Assembly: GCF_024586915.1 (NCBI RefSeq)
Contig: NZ_JANBVS010000004.1
Coordinates: 124,001-188,000 of the forward strand
DNA from: Bradyrhizobium sp. SRS-191
GTDB taxonomy: Bacteria; Pseudomonadota; Alphaproteobacteria; Rhizobiales; Xanthobacteraceae
Direction: 5' to 3'
Length of the DNA stretch: 64,000 nucleotides
How positions within the stretch are numbered: position 1 is the stretch's first letter; each line of letters begins with the position of its first letter. This document shows positions 15,335 through 23,221 of this stretch, one piece after another. Made by a program: the position numbers and the translations under genes. Below the pieces are notes generated by a model that searched no databases, was not told the DNA's origin, and worked only from the letters and a program-made list of their open reading frames with translations.

Positions 15335-17100
15335 GCGGCGGCTCCGAGATACGCCTTGATCACCTCGGGATTGGTCTTGATCGCGGCAGGTGTGCCCTCG
15401 GCGATTTTGGTGCCGAAATCGAGCACCACGATGCGGTCGGCGAGATCCATGACGAAGCCCATGTCGTGCTCGACCAGCAGCACCGACATGCCGCCGGCCC
15501 TGAGGTCGCGCAGCAGCGCGGCGAGGCGCTGCTTCTCCATGTGGCGCAGGCCCGCGGCGGGCTCGTCGAGCAAGAGCAGCATAGGATCGACGCACAGCGC
15601 GCGGGCGATCTCGACGATGCGCTGCTGCCCCAGGGACAAGGAGCCAGCGAGCTGGTGCATCTGGTCGCCGAGGCCGACGCGCTCGATCTGGCGCGCGGCT
15701 TCCGCGAGCAGCTTGGCCTCGTCGGCGCGGTCGAGCCGGAACATGCTGGAGAGCGCGCCCGAATGGCCGCGCAGATGCGCGCCGATCGCGACGTTCTCCA
15801 GCACGGTCATGTCGGGCACCAGCTTGACGTGCTGGAAGGTGCGGGAAATGCCGAGCTTGACGACATCCTGCGGCGGCGCGTTGCCGACGGCCTTGCCGAG
15901 CACCGAGATGTTGCCGGAAGTCGGCGGCAGCACGCCGGTGATCAGGTTGAAGGTCGTGCTCTTGCCGGCGCCGTTAGGGCCGATCAGCGCGACGATCTCG
16001 CGGGCCTGGACGTCGAAGGAGACGTTGTTGACCGCCACCACGCCGCCGAACTGCTTGCGCGCGTTGTCGACCTGCAGCAGCACGTTCGGGGCGGAGGACG
16101 AGCGCACGCGCGCTGGCAGTTCGATCGAGGTGTCCGGCTTCTTCGCGACGGGCTTGAATGGCAGCCGCGATGTCAGCCACGGCCACAAACCGGTCGGCGC
16201 GAGCTGCAGCAAGGTGACGAGGAGGATGCCGAACACGATGGTCTCGAGCTGGCCCTCGCCATGCAGCAGCAGAGGGAGGTAGCTTTGCAGGATCTCCTTC
16301 AGGACCACGACGATCGCAGCACCGAGCACGCCGCCCCAGACATAACCGGCGCCGCCGACCACCGCGACGAACAGATATTCGATGCCGGCCTGGGCGCCGA
16401 ACGGTGTCGGGTTCACGGCGCGGGCGAAGTGCGCGTAGAGCCAGCCGGAGAGGCCGGCGAGCACGGCCGCGTAGATGAACACCAGCAGCTTGGCGCGCGG
16501 CGAATACACGCCGAAGGCTTCGGCTGCGATATGGCCGCGGCGCAGCGCGCGGATGGCGCGGCCGGTGCGGGAGTCCAGCAGGTTCATCGTCAGCAGCGCG
16601 GCAATCAGCACGGCGGCCCAGATCGCATAGTAGATCGTGCCGGGATCGAGCATCTTGAGGCTGCCGATCGACAGCGGCGGGATGCCGGAGACGCCGTCAT
16701 TGCGCCCGAGGAAGGCGAGCTTGCTGAAGAGATAATAGAGGCCGAGGCCCCACGCGAGCGTGCCGAGCGGCAGATAGTGGCCGGACAGCCTGACCGTGAC
16801 GAGGCCGAGCAGCACGGCCGCGAGCCCGGAGACCAAGAGCGACAGCGGCAGGGTCAGCCACGGCGACACGCCGTAATTGGCCGACAGCACCGCCGTGGTG
16901 TAGGCGCCGAAGCCGACGAAGGCGGCCTGGCCGAACGAGGTGAGGCCGCCGACGCCGGTCAGCAGCACCAGGCCCATCGCGACCAGCGCGGAGAGGCCGA
17001 TATTGTCGAGCAGCACGATCCAGAACGGCGGCACGCCCGGGATGAACGGAACAGCCGCGACGAGGACGGCAAAGACGATGAGAGGCCAACGCTCGCGCAC
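15331..17100 (-). CDS. couT: ABC transporter LivM permease - LivG ATPase fusion (CouT-like)
   Basis: This 589-residue protein is a natural fusion. Residues 1-325 are a LivM-type permease with about nine hydrophobic helices and the conserved GLTSFGQAAFVGFGAYTTA and the cytoplasmic coupling segment RTGRAIRALRRGHIAAEAFG. After a Pro/Ser linker (about 325-345) comes a LivG ATPase with Walker A GPNGAGKSTT (near 372), GISRTFQHVKL, LSLGQQRIVEIARAL and LLLLDEPAAGL. The signature is LSLGQ rather than LSGGQ. The start is GTG 17100, three bases after the couU stop. The fusion fixes 1:1 pairing of one permease with one ATPase. Confidence 0.9.
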   Translation of the reverse strand: MRERWPLIVFAVLVAAVPFIPGVPPFWIVLLDNIGLSALVAMGLVLLTGVGGLTSFGQAAFVGFGAYTTAVLSANYGVSPWLTLPLSLLVSGLAAVLLGLVTVRLSGHYLPLGTLAWGLGLYYLFSKLAFLGRNDGVSGIPPLSIGSLKMLDPGTIYYAIWAAVLIAALLTMNLLDSRTGRAIRALRRGHIAAEAFGVYSPRAKLLVFIYAAVLAGLSGWLYAHFARAVNPTPFGAQAGIEYLFVAVVGGAGYVWGGVLGAAIVVVLKEILQSYLPLLLHGEGQLETIVFGILLVTLLQLAPTGLWPWLTSRLPFKPVAKKPDTSIELPARVRSSSAPNVLLQVDNARKQFGGVVAVNNVSFDVQAREIVALIGPNGAGKSTTFNLITGVLPPTSGNISVLGKAVGNAPPQDVVKLGISRTFQHVKLVPDMTVLENVAIGAHLRGHSGALSSMFRLDRADEAKLLAEAARQIERVGLGDQMHQLAGSLSLGQQRIVEIARALCVDPMLLLLDEPAAGLRHMEKQRLAALLRDLRAGGMSVLLVEHDMGFVMDLADRIVVLDFGTKIAEGTPAAIKTNPEVIKAYLGAAA

Positions 17101-17103
17101 GGC

Positions 17104-18144
17104 TCAATCCTTCTCTTCTTCGACCGCGGGCGCGGCGAGCGAACGCAGCAGCAGGACCGGGATCAGCAGCGTGAAGACGATGACTTCCTTGAAGTTCGAG
17201 GCATAGAACGAGGAGAACGCCTCGACGATGCCGACGACCAGCGCGGCGACGGCAGTCAGCGGGTAGCTGATCAGGCCGCCGATGATCGCGGCGATGAAGC
17301 CTTTCAGGCCGATCAGGAAGCCGGTGTCGTAATAGAGCGTCGTGATCGGCACGATCAGGATGCCGGAGAGCGCACCGATGGTCGAGGCGAGCAGGAACGC
17401 GATCTGGCCGGACAGCGTGGTGCGGATACCGACGAGACGGGCGCCGAGCCGGTTGACGGCGGTGGCGCGCAGCGCCTTGCCGTACAAGGTCAGGCCGAAG
17501 AACAGCCAGAGGCCGACGATGAAGGCGATGGTGATGCCATAGACCGCCATGCCCTGGCCGGTGAAGCGCAGCGAGCCGAGCGTTGCAGTGGCAGTCAGCA
17601 GGGTCGGGCCGCGCTGGCCCTCGGCGCCGAAGAACAACAGGCCGAGGCCTTGCATCGCCAGGTGAACGCCGACCGAGGCGATCAGCAGCACCAGCACCGA
17701 GGTGTGGGCGAGCGGCTGGAACACGATGCGGTACAGCGACAGGCCGATGCTCGCGACGATCAGCAGCGACAGCGCCAGGCTCACGCCGGCCGGCATGCGC
17801 TGGTCGGCCGCCCACATGCTCACCAGCAGGACGACGACCGGGAAGGCGACGTGAAGAGCGAAGGCACGCGCGACCTTCGGCACGTGCAGCGTCTTGCGCA
17901 TCGCATAGAGGTCGAAGGCAAAGGCCACGAGTCCGATGACGACCGCAAGCTTCGCGGTGCCCGGCATGCGGCCGGCGGCGAGCGAGGCGTAGGTGAGGGC
18001 GCCATAGGTGACGAATTCGCCCTGCGGGATCAGGATCACCCGGGTGACGGCAAATACCAGCACCAGCGCCAGCCCGAGCAGGGCGTAGATCGCGCCGTTG
18101 GTAATGCCGTCCTGCAACAGGAACAGCAAGATCGTTGTGTTCAA
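17104..18144 (-). CDS. couU: ABC transporter permease, LivH type (CouU-like)
   Basis: This 346-residue inner-membrane permease shows the LivH opening DGITNGAIYALLGLALVLVFAVTRVI and later PLAHTSVLVLLIASVGVHLAM and RTTLSGQIAFLLASTIGALSG. It is about 50 residues longer than typical LivH (about 290-300), because of an extra region near 55-110 with basic residues (MRKTLHVPKVARAF). The start is TTG 18144, with GAGGGGGAG upstream; no better ATG is visible. The promoter should lie in the 190-bp region shared with couR, which contains palindromes of the CouR type. Confidence 0.85.
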   Translation of the reverse strand: MNTTILLFLLQDGITNGAIYALLGLALVLVFAVTRVILIPQGEFVTYGALTYASLAAGRMPGTAKLAVVIGLVAFAFDLYAMRKTLHVPKVARAFALHVAFPVVVLLVSMWAADQRMPAGVSLALSLLIVASIGLSLYRIVFQPLAHTSVLVLLIASVGVHLAMQGLGLLFFGAEGQRGPTLLTATATLGSLRFTGQGMAVYGITIAFIVGLWLFFGLTLYGKALRATAVNRLGARLVGIRTTLSGQIAFLLASTIGALSGILIVPITTLYYDTGFLIGLKGFIAAIIGGLISYPLTAVAALVVGIVEAFSSFYASNFKEVIVFTLLIPVLLLRSLAAPAVEEEKD

Positions 18145-18234
18145 GACAGGACGCTCCCCCTCTGTGGTGACCGCATGCCGTGGGGTGCCTTGCGCCCGCG
18201 GCTGGTCGGAGCAGTTGAATGGCTGCCCGTGTTT

Positions 18235-18265
18235 GATATAGTGGATAACAATTATCGATTATAAT
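18235..18265. promoter_or_regulatory. Overlapping candidate CouR sites in the couU-couR intergenic region
   Basis: GATAT-AGTGG-ATAAC (18235-18249, one mismatch to the GTTAT-N5-ATAAC form), GATAA-CAA-TTATC (18244-18256) and the exact palindrome ATTAT-CGATT-ATAAT (18251-18265) overlap here. They lie between the divergent couU and couR starts, where autoregulation and control of the importer would be expected. Confidence 0.5.
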
Positions 18266-18336
18266 CTCAAGGCCGCTGTTCCGGCTGCGGCATTCGAGAC
18301 CAGGGATGGAAGCAAAGATGAATTTGGCGGATCGTG

Positions 18337-18843
18337 ATGTCCGATAGCGCCAGGCCCGTCAGCAAGCGGGACAGCCGCAAGGAAGCTGCCGTAGCCGCCG
18401 AGGAGACGCAAGCGGTCCAGCTCGGCGAGCTCTCCGATCTGCTCGGCTATGTGCTGAAACGGGCGCAGTTGAAGGTGTTCGAGGACTTCCTGCGCTGCGT
18501 CGCACCCTTGCAGCTGACGCCGGCGCAGTTTTCCGTGCTGCTGCTGCTCGATGCCAATCCCGGCCGCAACCAGACCGAGATCGCCAATACGCTCGGCATC
18601 CTCCGGCCCAATTTCGTGTCCCTGCTGGACAGCCTGGAGAGCCGCGATCTCTGCACCCGGGTCCGCTCGGCCAATGACCGACGTTCGCACATCCTGCTGC
18701 TGACGGAGAAGGGCAAGAGCGTGCTCGCCCGCGCCAAGAAGCTGGTGGTCTCCAAGCACGAGGCGCGGCTGAACGAGCTGCTGGGCCCCGACGGCCGTGA
18801 CACGCTGCTCGCGATGCTGACCAAGATCGCGGAGGAGTTTTGA
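18337..18843 (+). CDS. couR: MarR-family transcriptional regulator (CouR-like)
   Basis: This 168-residue winged-helix regulator has a MarR core: QLTPAQFSVLLLLDANPGRNQTEIANTLG (helix-turn-helix entry), ILRPNFVSLLDSLESRDL (recognition helix) and the wing RVRSANDRRSHILLLTEKGK. The start is ATG 18337 or the adjoining GTG 18334. In R. palustris CouR represses cou genes and is released by p-coumaroyl-CoA, the CouB product. The neighbourhood here is the same, so induction by the CoA thioester is the natural model. It is divergent from couU and convergent with the glycerate kinase gene, 18 bp away. Confidence 0.85.
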   Translation: MSDSARPVSKRDSRKEAAVAAEETQAVQLGELSDLLGYVLKRAQLKVFEDFLRCVAPLQLTPAQFSVLLLLDANPGRNQTEIANTLGILRPNFVSLLDSLESRDLCTRVRSANDRRSHILLLTEKGKSVLARAKKLVVSKHEARLNELLGPDGRDTLLAMLTKIAEEF

Positions 18844-18861
18844 AGGCGCGCGGGCGCGCCC

Positions 18862-20142
18862 TCAATCGACGAGGATGACCCTGACGTCGTTGACGTTTGT
18901 CAGCGTGGGCCCGGTCTGCAGCAGGCCGCCGGTGGCGGCGAAGAAGGCGGTGGCGTCGTTGTTGGCGAGATAGGCCTGCGGGTCCAGCTTCTGCGCCCGC
19001 ATCGCCGCGATGACTTCGGCATCGACCAGCGCGCCGGCGGGATCGGAAGCGCTGCCGCCGCCGCCATCGGCACCGTCGGTGTCGCCGGCGAGCGCCGCGA
19101 CGCTGTCCATGTCCTTCAGCAGGTCGGCGAGCGCCAGCGCATATTCCTGGTTCGGCCCGCCGCGGCCGTGGCCGCGCACGGTCACCGTGAGCTCGCCGCC
19201 CGAGATGATCGCCATGCGGCGGCCGAGCGAACGGGCCTCCCGCGCCAGCTTGGCATGATCGGCGGCGACCTCGCGGGCCTCGCCCTCGAGATCGGCACCG
19301 AGGTCGAGCACATCGTAGCCGGCCGCCTTGACGGCGGCCACAGCCGCTTCGAGCGAGCTCGCGGGGCGCGCGATCAACTCGAACGAGGCGCGGGCGAAGG
19401 CCGGGTCGCCAGGCTTGCAGCTCTCATTGGCGGGATCTTCGAGCGCACGAGCAATCGCCGGGTCGACCTCCAGCCTGTATTTCGCGACGATCGCGCGGGC
19501 GTCCGCCAGCGTGGTCGGATCCGGCACCGTCGGTCCGGAGGCGATGGCCGAGGGATCGTCGTGCGGCACGTCGGAGATCGCGAGCGTCACGATCTCGGCC
19601 TTATGCCCGGCACGGGCCAGCCGGCCGCCCTTGATCCGCGACAGATGCTTGCGGACGATGTTCATCTCGCCGATCGGCGCGCCCGAGCGGAGCAGCGCCC
19701 GGGTCAGCTGCTGCTTCTGCGCGAAGCTGACGCCGTTCGCCGGCGCCACCCAGTTGGCCGAGCCGCCGCCGGAGATCAGCACCAGCATGAGGTCGTCGGC
19801 CTCGGCCGCCGCGGCAAGCTGCAGCGTGTCGTCCGCGGCCTTCAGCCCGGCTTCGTCGGGCATCGGATGGCCGGCTTCGATGACCTTGACCCGGCGGGTC
19901 GGCACGCCGTGGCCGTGGCGGGTGGTTGCGATGCCGACGAATTTCGCGGAATCGAACGCGAGCGTGTCGAGATAGTGGCGCTCGGCGGCGACCGCCATTG
20001 CCGCGGCGCCCTTGCCGGCGGCGAGGCAGATGATCCGGCCCTTCGGAGCGGCCGGCAGAAAGGCCGGCAGCACCACGTCGGGATGCGCCGCGGCGACCGC
20101 GGCGTCGAAGATGGCGCGCAACAGCGGACGGCGGCTGCTCAT
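18862..20142 (-). CDS. ttuD: Glycerate 2-kinase, MOFRL/DUF4147 family (TtuD/GckA)
   Basis: This 426-residue protein has the two-domain plan of class II glycerate kinases: an N-terminal DUF4147 domain with CLAAGKGAAAMAVA and LISGGGSANWVAPA, and a C-terminal MOFRL domain (IISGGELTVTVRGHGRGGPNQEYAL, LAGDTDGADGGGGSASDPAGA). It phosphorylates D-glycerate to 2-phosphoglycerate, linking glyoxylate, tartrate or hydroxypyruvate metabolism to glycolysis. It is 28 bp downstream of a LIV-type binding protein gene on the same strand, so it may be cotranscribed. No glyoxylate carboligase or tartronate reductase gene accompanies it in this window. Confidence 0.9.
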   Translation of the reverse strand: MSSRRPLLRAIFDAAVAAAHPDVVLPAFLPAAPKGRIICLAAGKGAAAMAVAAERHYLDTLAFDSAKFVGIATTRHGHGVPTRRVKVIEAGHPMPDEAGLKAADDTLQLAAAAEADDLMLVLISGGGSANWVAPANGVSFAQKQQLTRALLRSGAPIGEMNIVRKHLSRIKGGRLARAGHKAEIVTLAISDVPHDDPSAIASGPTVPDPTTLADARAIVAKYRLEVDPAIARALEDPANESCKPGDPAFARASFELIARPASSLEAAVAAVKAAGYDVLDLGADLEGEAREVAADHAKLAREARSLGRRMAIISGGELTVTVRGHGRGGPNQEYALALADLLKDMDSVAALAGDTDGADGGGGSASDPAGALVDAEVIAAMRAQKLDPQAYLANNDATAFFAATGGLLQTGPTLTNVNDVRVILVD

Positions 20143-20170
20143 GCGGCGCCGCCCGCGATGGTGCGGCGGC

Positions 20171-21397
20171 TTACTTCAGCTCGCCGCTCATGACCTCGCC
20201 GAACAGCTGCCAGCGCTCGCCCTTGAACTGCATCAGCTGCAGCTGCTCGATCGGCTGGAAATCGTCGGGGCCCGTGGTCAGCGTGACGCCGGGCAGCAGC
20301 CCGCCTTGCGCAAACTGCTTCAGGCTTGCCGCCTGCTTCATGACATTCGCGCGAGTCAATTCGTCGCCGCATCGCTTGAGCACCTCGACCATCGTGGTGG
20401 CGATGTTGTAGCCGGTGAGCGCCGAGGAATCCACGGGGTTGATTTCCGGCAGGTATTTGGCGAGCAGCTCGCGGAACGCGCCGAGGCCGGGGTCATTGGC
20501 CCACTGCGGATCCGAGGCATCCTTGGCATAGGCGGCCGAGATCACGCCCTGCGAGTTCTCGACGCCCGCCGGCCGCATCACCGCCGCGGTCGAGGCGCTG
20601 ACATTCGAGATGATGGTGAGCGGCTTCCAGCTCATCTCGCCGAGCTTCTTGATCGCCTGCGCGCCCGATTTCGGCGTCGTGAACAGGATGACGACGTCGG
20701 GATTGGCCGACTTCATCTTGACGATGTGCGACTCCACCGTCGGCTCGGCGATCTCATAGCTTTCCTCCAGCACCACGCGTGAGGCCTCGCTGCCGAGACC
20801 GTCCTTGAGGCCCTTCAGATAGTCCTTGCCCATGTCATCGTTCTGGTAGAGCACCGCGATCTTGCCGGTCGGCTGCTGCGCCGTGAGATACTTCGCATAG
20901 ATGCGGGCTTCCGACTGATAGCTCGGCAGCCAGCCCATCGTCCATGGATTGGTCTTCGGCTCGTTCCATTTGGTGGCGCCGGTCGCGACGAACAGCTGCG
21001 GCACCTTCTTGGCGTTCATGTATTTCTGGATCGCGGTGTTCGGCGCCGTGCCGAGCACGCCGAACAGGAACAGCACCTCGTCGCTCTCGACCAGTTTGCG
21101 GGCCTGCTCGACCGTCTTCGGCGGCGAATAGGCGTCGTCATAGGAGATGAAGTTGATCTTGCGGCCGTTGATGCCGCCCTCGTCATTGACCTTCTTGAAC
21201 ACCGCCGACATCGCCTTGCCGACCGAGCCATAGGCCGAGGCCGGGCCGCTATAGGGCACGATGTTGCCGATCCTGATCTCGGTGTCGCTGGCGCCGGTGT
21301 CGTATTTCTTATCGGCGCAGGCGCTGCCGGCGGCGGCGCCGACGAGCGCGAGGCCGAGGAGGCCGGAGAGCGTGCGGCGGGTGAGGGCAGTGGTCAC
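20171..21397 (-). CDS. LIV-type solute-binding protein, paralogue 1 of 3
   Basis: This 408-residue periplasmic binding protein starts at GTG 21397, preceded by AAGGAGT. An upstream ATG (21472) lacks such a site and would disturb the signal peptide. The mature start KKYDTGASDTEIRIGN and the segment PYSGPASAYG are shared with the two paralogues upstream on the same strand (21643 and 23222), as are YDDAYSPPKTVEQARKLVES and FVATGATKWN. It is the most diverged of the three (for example GVLGTAPNTAIQ and LPSYQSEARIYAKYL). It has no permease of its own and probably shares livMHFG. A glycerate kinase gene follows 28 bp downstream. Confidence 0.85.
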   Translation of the reverse strand: MTTALTRRTLSGLLGLALVGAAAGSACADKKYDTGASDTEIRIGNIVPYSGPASAYGSVGKAMSAVFKKVNDEGGINGRKINFISYDDAYSPPKTVEQARKLVESDEVLFLFGVLGTAPNTAIQKYMNAKKVPQLFVATGATKWNEPKTNPWTMGWLPSYQSEARIYAKYLTAQQPTGKIAVLYQNDDMGKDYLKGLKDGLGSEASRVVLEESYEIAEPTVESHIVKMKSANPDVVILFTTPKSGAQAIKKLGEMSWKPLTIISNVSASTAAVMRPAGVENSQGVISAAYAKDASDPQWANDPGLGAFRELLAKYLPEINPVDSSALTGYNIATTMVEVLKRCGDELTRANVMKQAASLKQFAQGGLLPGVTLTTGPDDFQPIEQLQLMQFKGERWQLFGEVMSGELK

Positions 21398-21597
21398 GTG
21401 AGAGACTCCTTCGCGGCCTTGGAGCTTGGCCTTGTTGTTGGATCCGCCCGCAGCGCGGGCGACTCGTTTCACTCCGAAGGACGTCCCATAGCCCAGCCGT
21501 GCGCGCGGTGTAACCGCCGCCGCTGCATGACCGCCGTTCCGCCAACTCCTAGCTTAAGAAATGGTGGGCAAAGAAAGCAGATGTTGTCGCAAAGACC

Positions 21598-21626
21598 CTC
21601 TCCTGCGGCGTGACGCCGCAGGAGAG
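21598..21626 (-). terminator. Terminator hairpin after binding-protein paralogue 2
   Basis: A perfect 14-bp stem, CTCTCCTGCGGCGT / ACGCCGCAGGAGAG, with a one-base loop lies 16 bp past the stop at 21643. The T-run on the minus strand is weak (GGTCTTTG). It separates paralogue 2 from paralogue 1. Confidence 0.65.
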
Positions 21627-21642
21627 TTGTGAGTTCGTCGTT

Positions 21643-22866
21643 TCAGCCGCCGACATCTGCGGAGATGACGTCGCCGAACAGTTCCCATCTGTCGCCCTTG
21701 AACCGCATCAGCTGCAGCTGGCTGACCGGAGCGAAATCGGTCGCCGATGTGTTGATGCTGATGCCGGGCAGCAGCATCTCGGTGCGGAAGTCGCGCAAGG
21801 ACGCCGCCTGCTTCATGACGTTTGCCCGCGTGAGGTCGTCGCCGCACTGCTTCAGCACCTGCACCAGGGTCTGGGCCACGCCGTAGCCGACCACGGTCCC
21901 GCCGTCGAGCTTGTCCCCTTCGGGGAAGTCCTTGGCCATGAAGTCCAGGAACTGCTTCATCCCTGCGTCGTCCTTCCATTGTGGATCGGAAACGTCCTTC
22001 AGATAGGCCGCCGAGATGATGTCCTGCGAGTTCTCATAACCTGCGGGCTTCAGCACGCTGCCGACGGACGCAGAGACGTTGTTGAGGAGGTGCAGCGCCT
22101 TCCAGTCGATCTCCTTGACCTTCTTGATTGCCTGGGCCGCGAATTTCGGCGTCGTGATGTTCATGAAGACATCGGCGCCGGTAGACTTCAGCTTGACGAT
22201 GTGGCTGTCGATCGTCGGCTCGGTCGTCTCGTAGCTTTCCTCCATGATGATCATGTTGGCGGCCTTGGCGCCGAGCCCGTCCTTGAGGCCTTTCAGGTAA
22301 TCCTTGCCGTAGTCGTCGTTCTGATACAGCACGGCGATCTTGGCGTCGGGCTTCTCCCTCAGGAGATATTTGGCGTAGATCCGCGACTCCGCCTGGTAGC
22401 TCGGCTGCCAGCCCATGGTCCACGGGAAGTTGGACGGATCGTTCCATTTGGTGGCGCCGGTGGCCACGAACAGCTGCGGCACCTTCTTGGCGTTCATGTA
22501 TTTCTGAATCGCGGTATTCGACGGCGTGCCGAGCGAGTTGAAGATCAGCAGCACCTCGTCGCTCTCGACCAGCTTGCGCGCCTGCTCGACGGCCTTGGGC
22601 GGCGAGTAGGCATCGTCATAGGAAATGTAGTTGATCTTGCGGCCGTTGATGCCGCCTTCCGCATTGATCTTCTTGAAATAGGCGGCTTCCGTCTTGCCGA
22701 TGATGCCATAGGCCGAGGCAGGCCCGCTATACGGCATGATGTTGCCGATTTTGATTTCGGTGTCGGAGGCTCCGGTGTCGTATTTCTTGTCGGCGGCGAA
22801 TGCGCCTGACGAGGCGAGGGCGATGGCGGCGACCGAGGCGAGCGCTGTTCTGCGCGTGATCATCAT
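21643..22866 (-). CDS. LIV-type solute-binding protein, paralogue 2 of 3
   Basis: This 407-residue binding protein starts at ATG 22866 (or the adjacent ATG 22863), after GGGAGAT. The signal peptide MITRRTALASVAAIALASSG carries RR and could use Tat or Sec. The mature part begins KKYDTGASDTEIKIGNIMPY. It is closer to paralogue 3 than to paralogue 1 (shared FKKINAEGGINGRKIN, SLGTPSNTAIQKY and TDFAPVSQLQLMRFKG). The Peripla_BP_6 fold is expected to bind a small carboxylate or amino acid. It has its own upstream region and terminator, so it can be expressed apart from the permease genes. Confidence 0.87.
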   Translation of the reverse strand: MMITRRTALASVAAIALASSGAFAADKKYDTGASDTEIKIGNIMPYSGPASAYGIIGKTEAAYFKKINAEGGINGRKINYISYDDAYSPPKAVEQARKLVESDEVLLIFNSLGTPSNTAIQKYMNAKKVPQLFVATGATKWNDPSNFPWTMGWQPSYQAESRIYAKYLLREKPDAKIAVLYQNDDYGKDYLKGLKDGLGAKAANMIIMEESYETTEPTIDSHIVKLKSTGADVFMNITTPKFAAQAIKKVKEIDWKALHLLNNVSASVGSVLKPAGYENSQDIISAAYLKDVSDPQWKDDAGMKQFLDFMAKDFPEGDKLDGGTVVGYGVAQTLVQVLKQCGDDLTRANVMKQAASLRDFRTEMLLPGISINTSATDFAPVSQLQLMRFKGDRWELFGDVISADVGG

Positions 22867-23133
22867 TGTGCGTATCTCCCGTGTTGGTTCTGGATGACGT
22901 GTCGCGGCTTCCTTCTCGGAGGCTCTTGTTAGAACCAGAACTATAGCAGAGCCCGCGCGGCTTAGTTGCGACATCACGGCACGGGCCGTGTTTTCGCGGT
23001 TCGCAAGTGCGGCCGCCTTCCTGTGCGGCTGCGAGATGTCAGCGCAATCTCGACGGGTGCGTGCTGTGCGATAACAGCTAGAGATCAATGCTGTGGTGTC
23101 CGTTCACCGCGTCCGGCAGATGCAGCCTCGAAA
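22867..23133. other. Intergenic promoter region of binding-protein paralogue 2
   Basis: About 270 bp between the SBP3 terminator and the SBP2 start. It includes complementary GTTCTGG and CCAGAAC segments either side of about 22910 and a stretch TGCGATAACAGCTAGAG. No gene and no certain promoter could be recognised. Confidence 0.4.
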
Positions 23134-23166
23134 TGAAAAAGCCCTCCGCGCTGATAGCACGGAGGG
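23134..23166 (-). terminator. Rho-independent terminator after binding-protein paralogue 3
   Basis: On the minus strand the stem GGCCCTCCGTGC / GCGCGGAGGGC with loop TATCA is followed by TTTTTCA. It is the best terminator in the window. It ends the livG-livF-livH-livM-SBP3 unit, so paralogues 1 and 2 need their own promoters. Confidence 0.85.
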
Positions 23167-23221
23167 CCAGTGAAGATCGGCACCGCTTTCTGCGGCGGTG
23201 CGCGATGTCTCGTGTCGTCGG

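Noticed and set aside
15466..18264. 932-codon open frame on the plus strand opposite couT/couU
   Set aside because: The translation is low-complexity and rich in Gln, Glu, Arg, His and Asp, as expected from the reverse strand of GC-rich genes. couT and couU have clear domains on the other strand.
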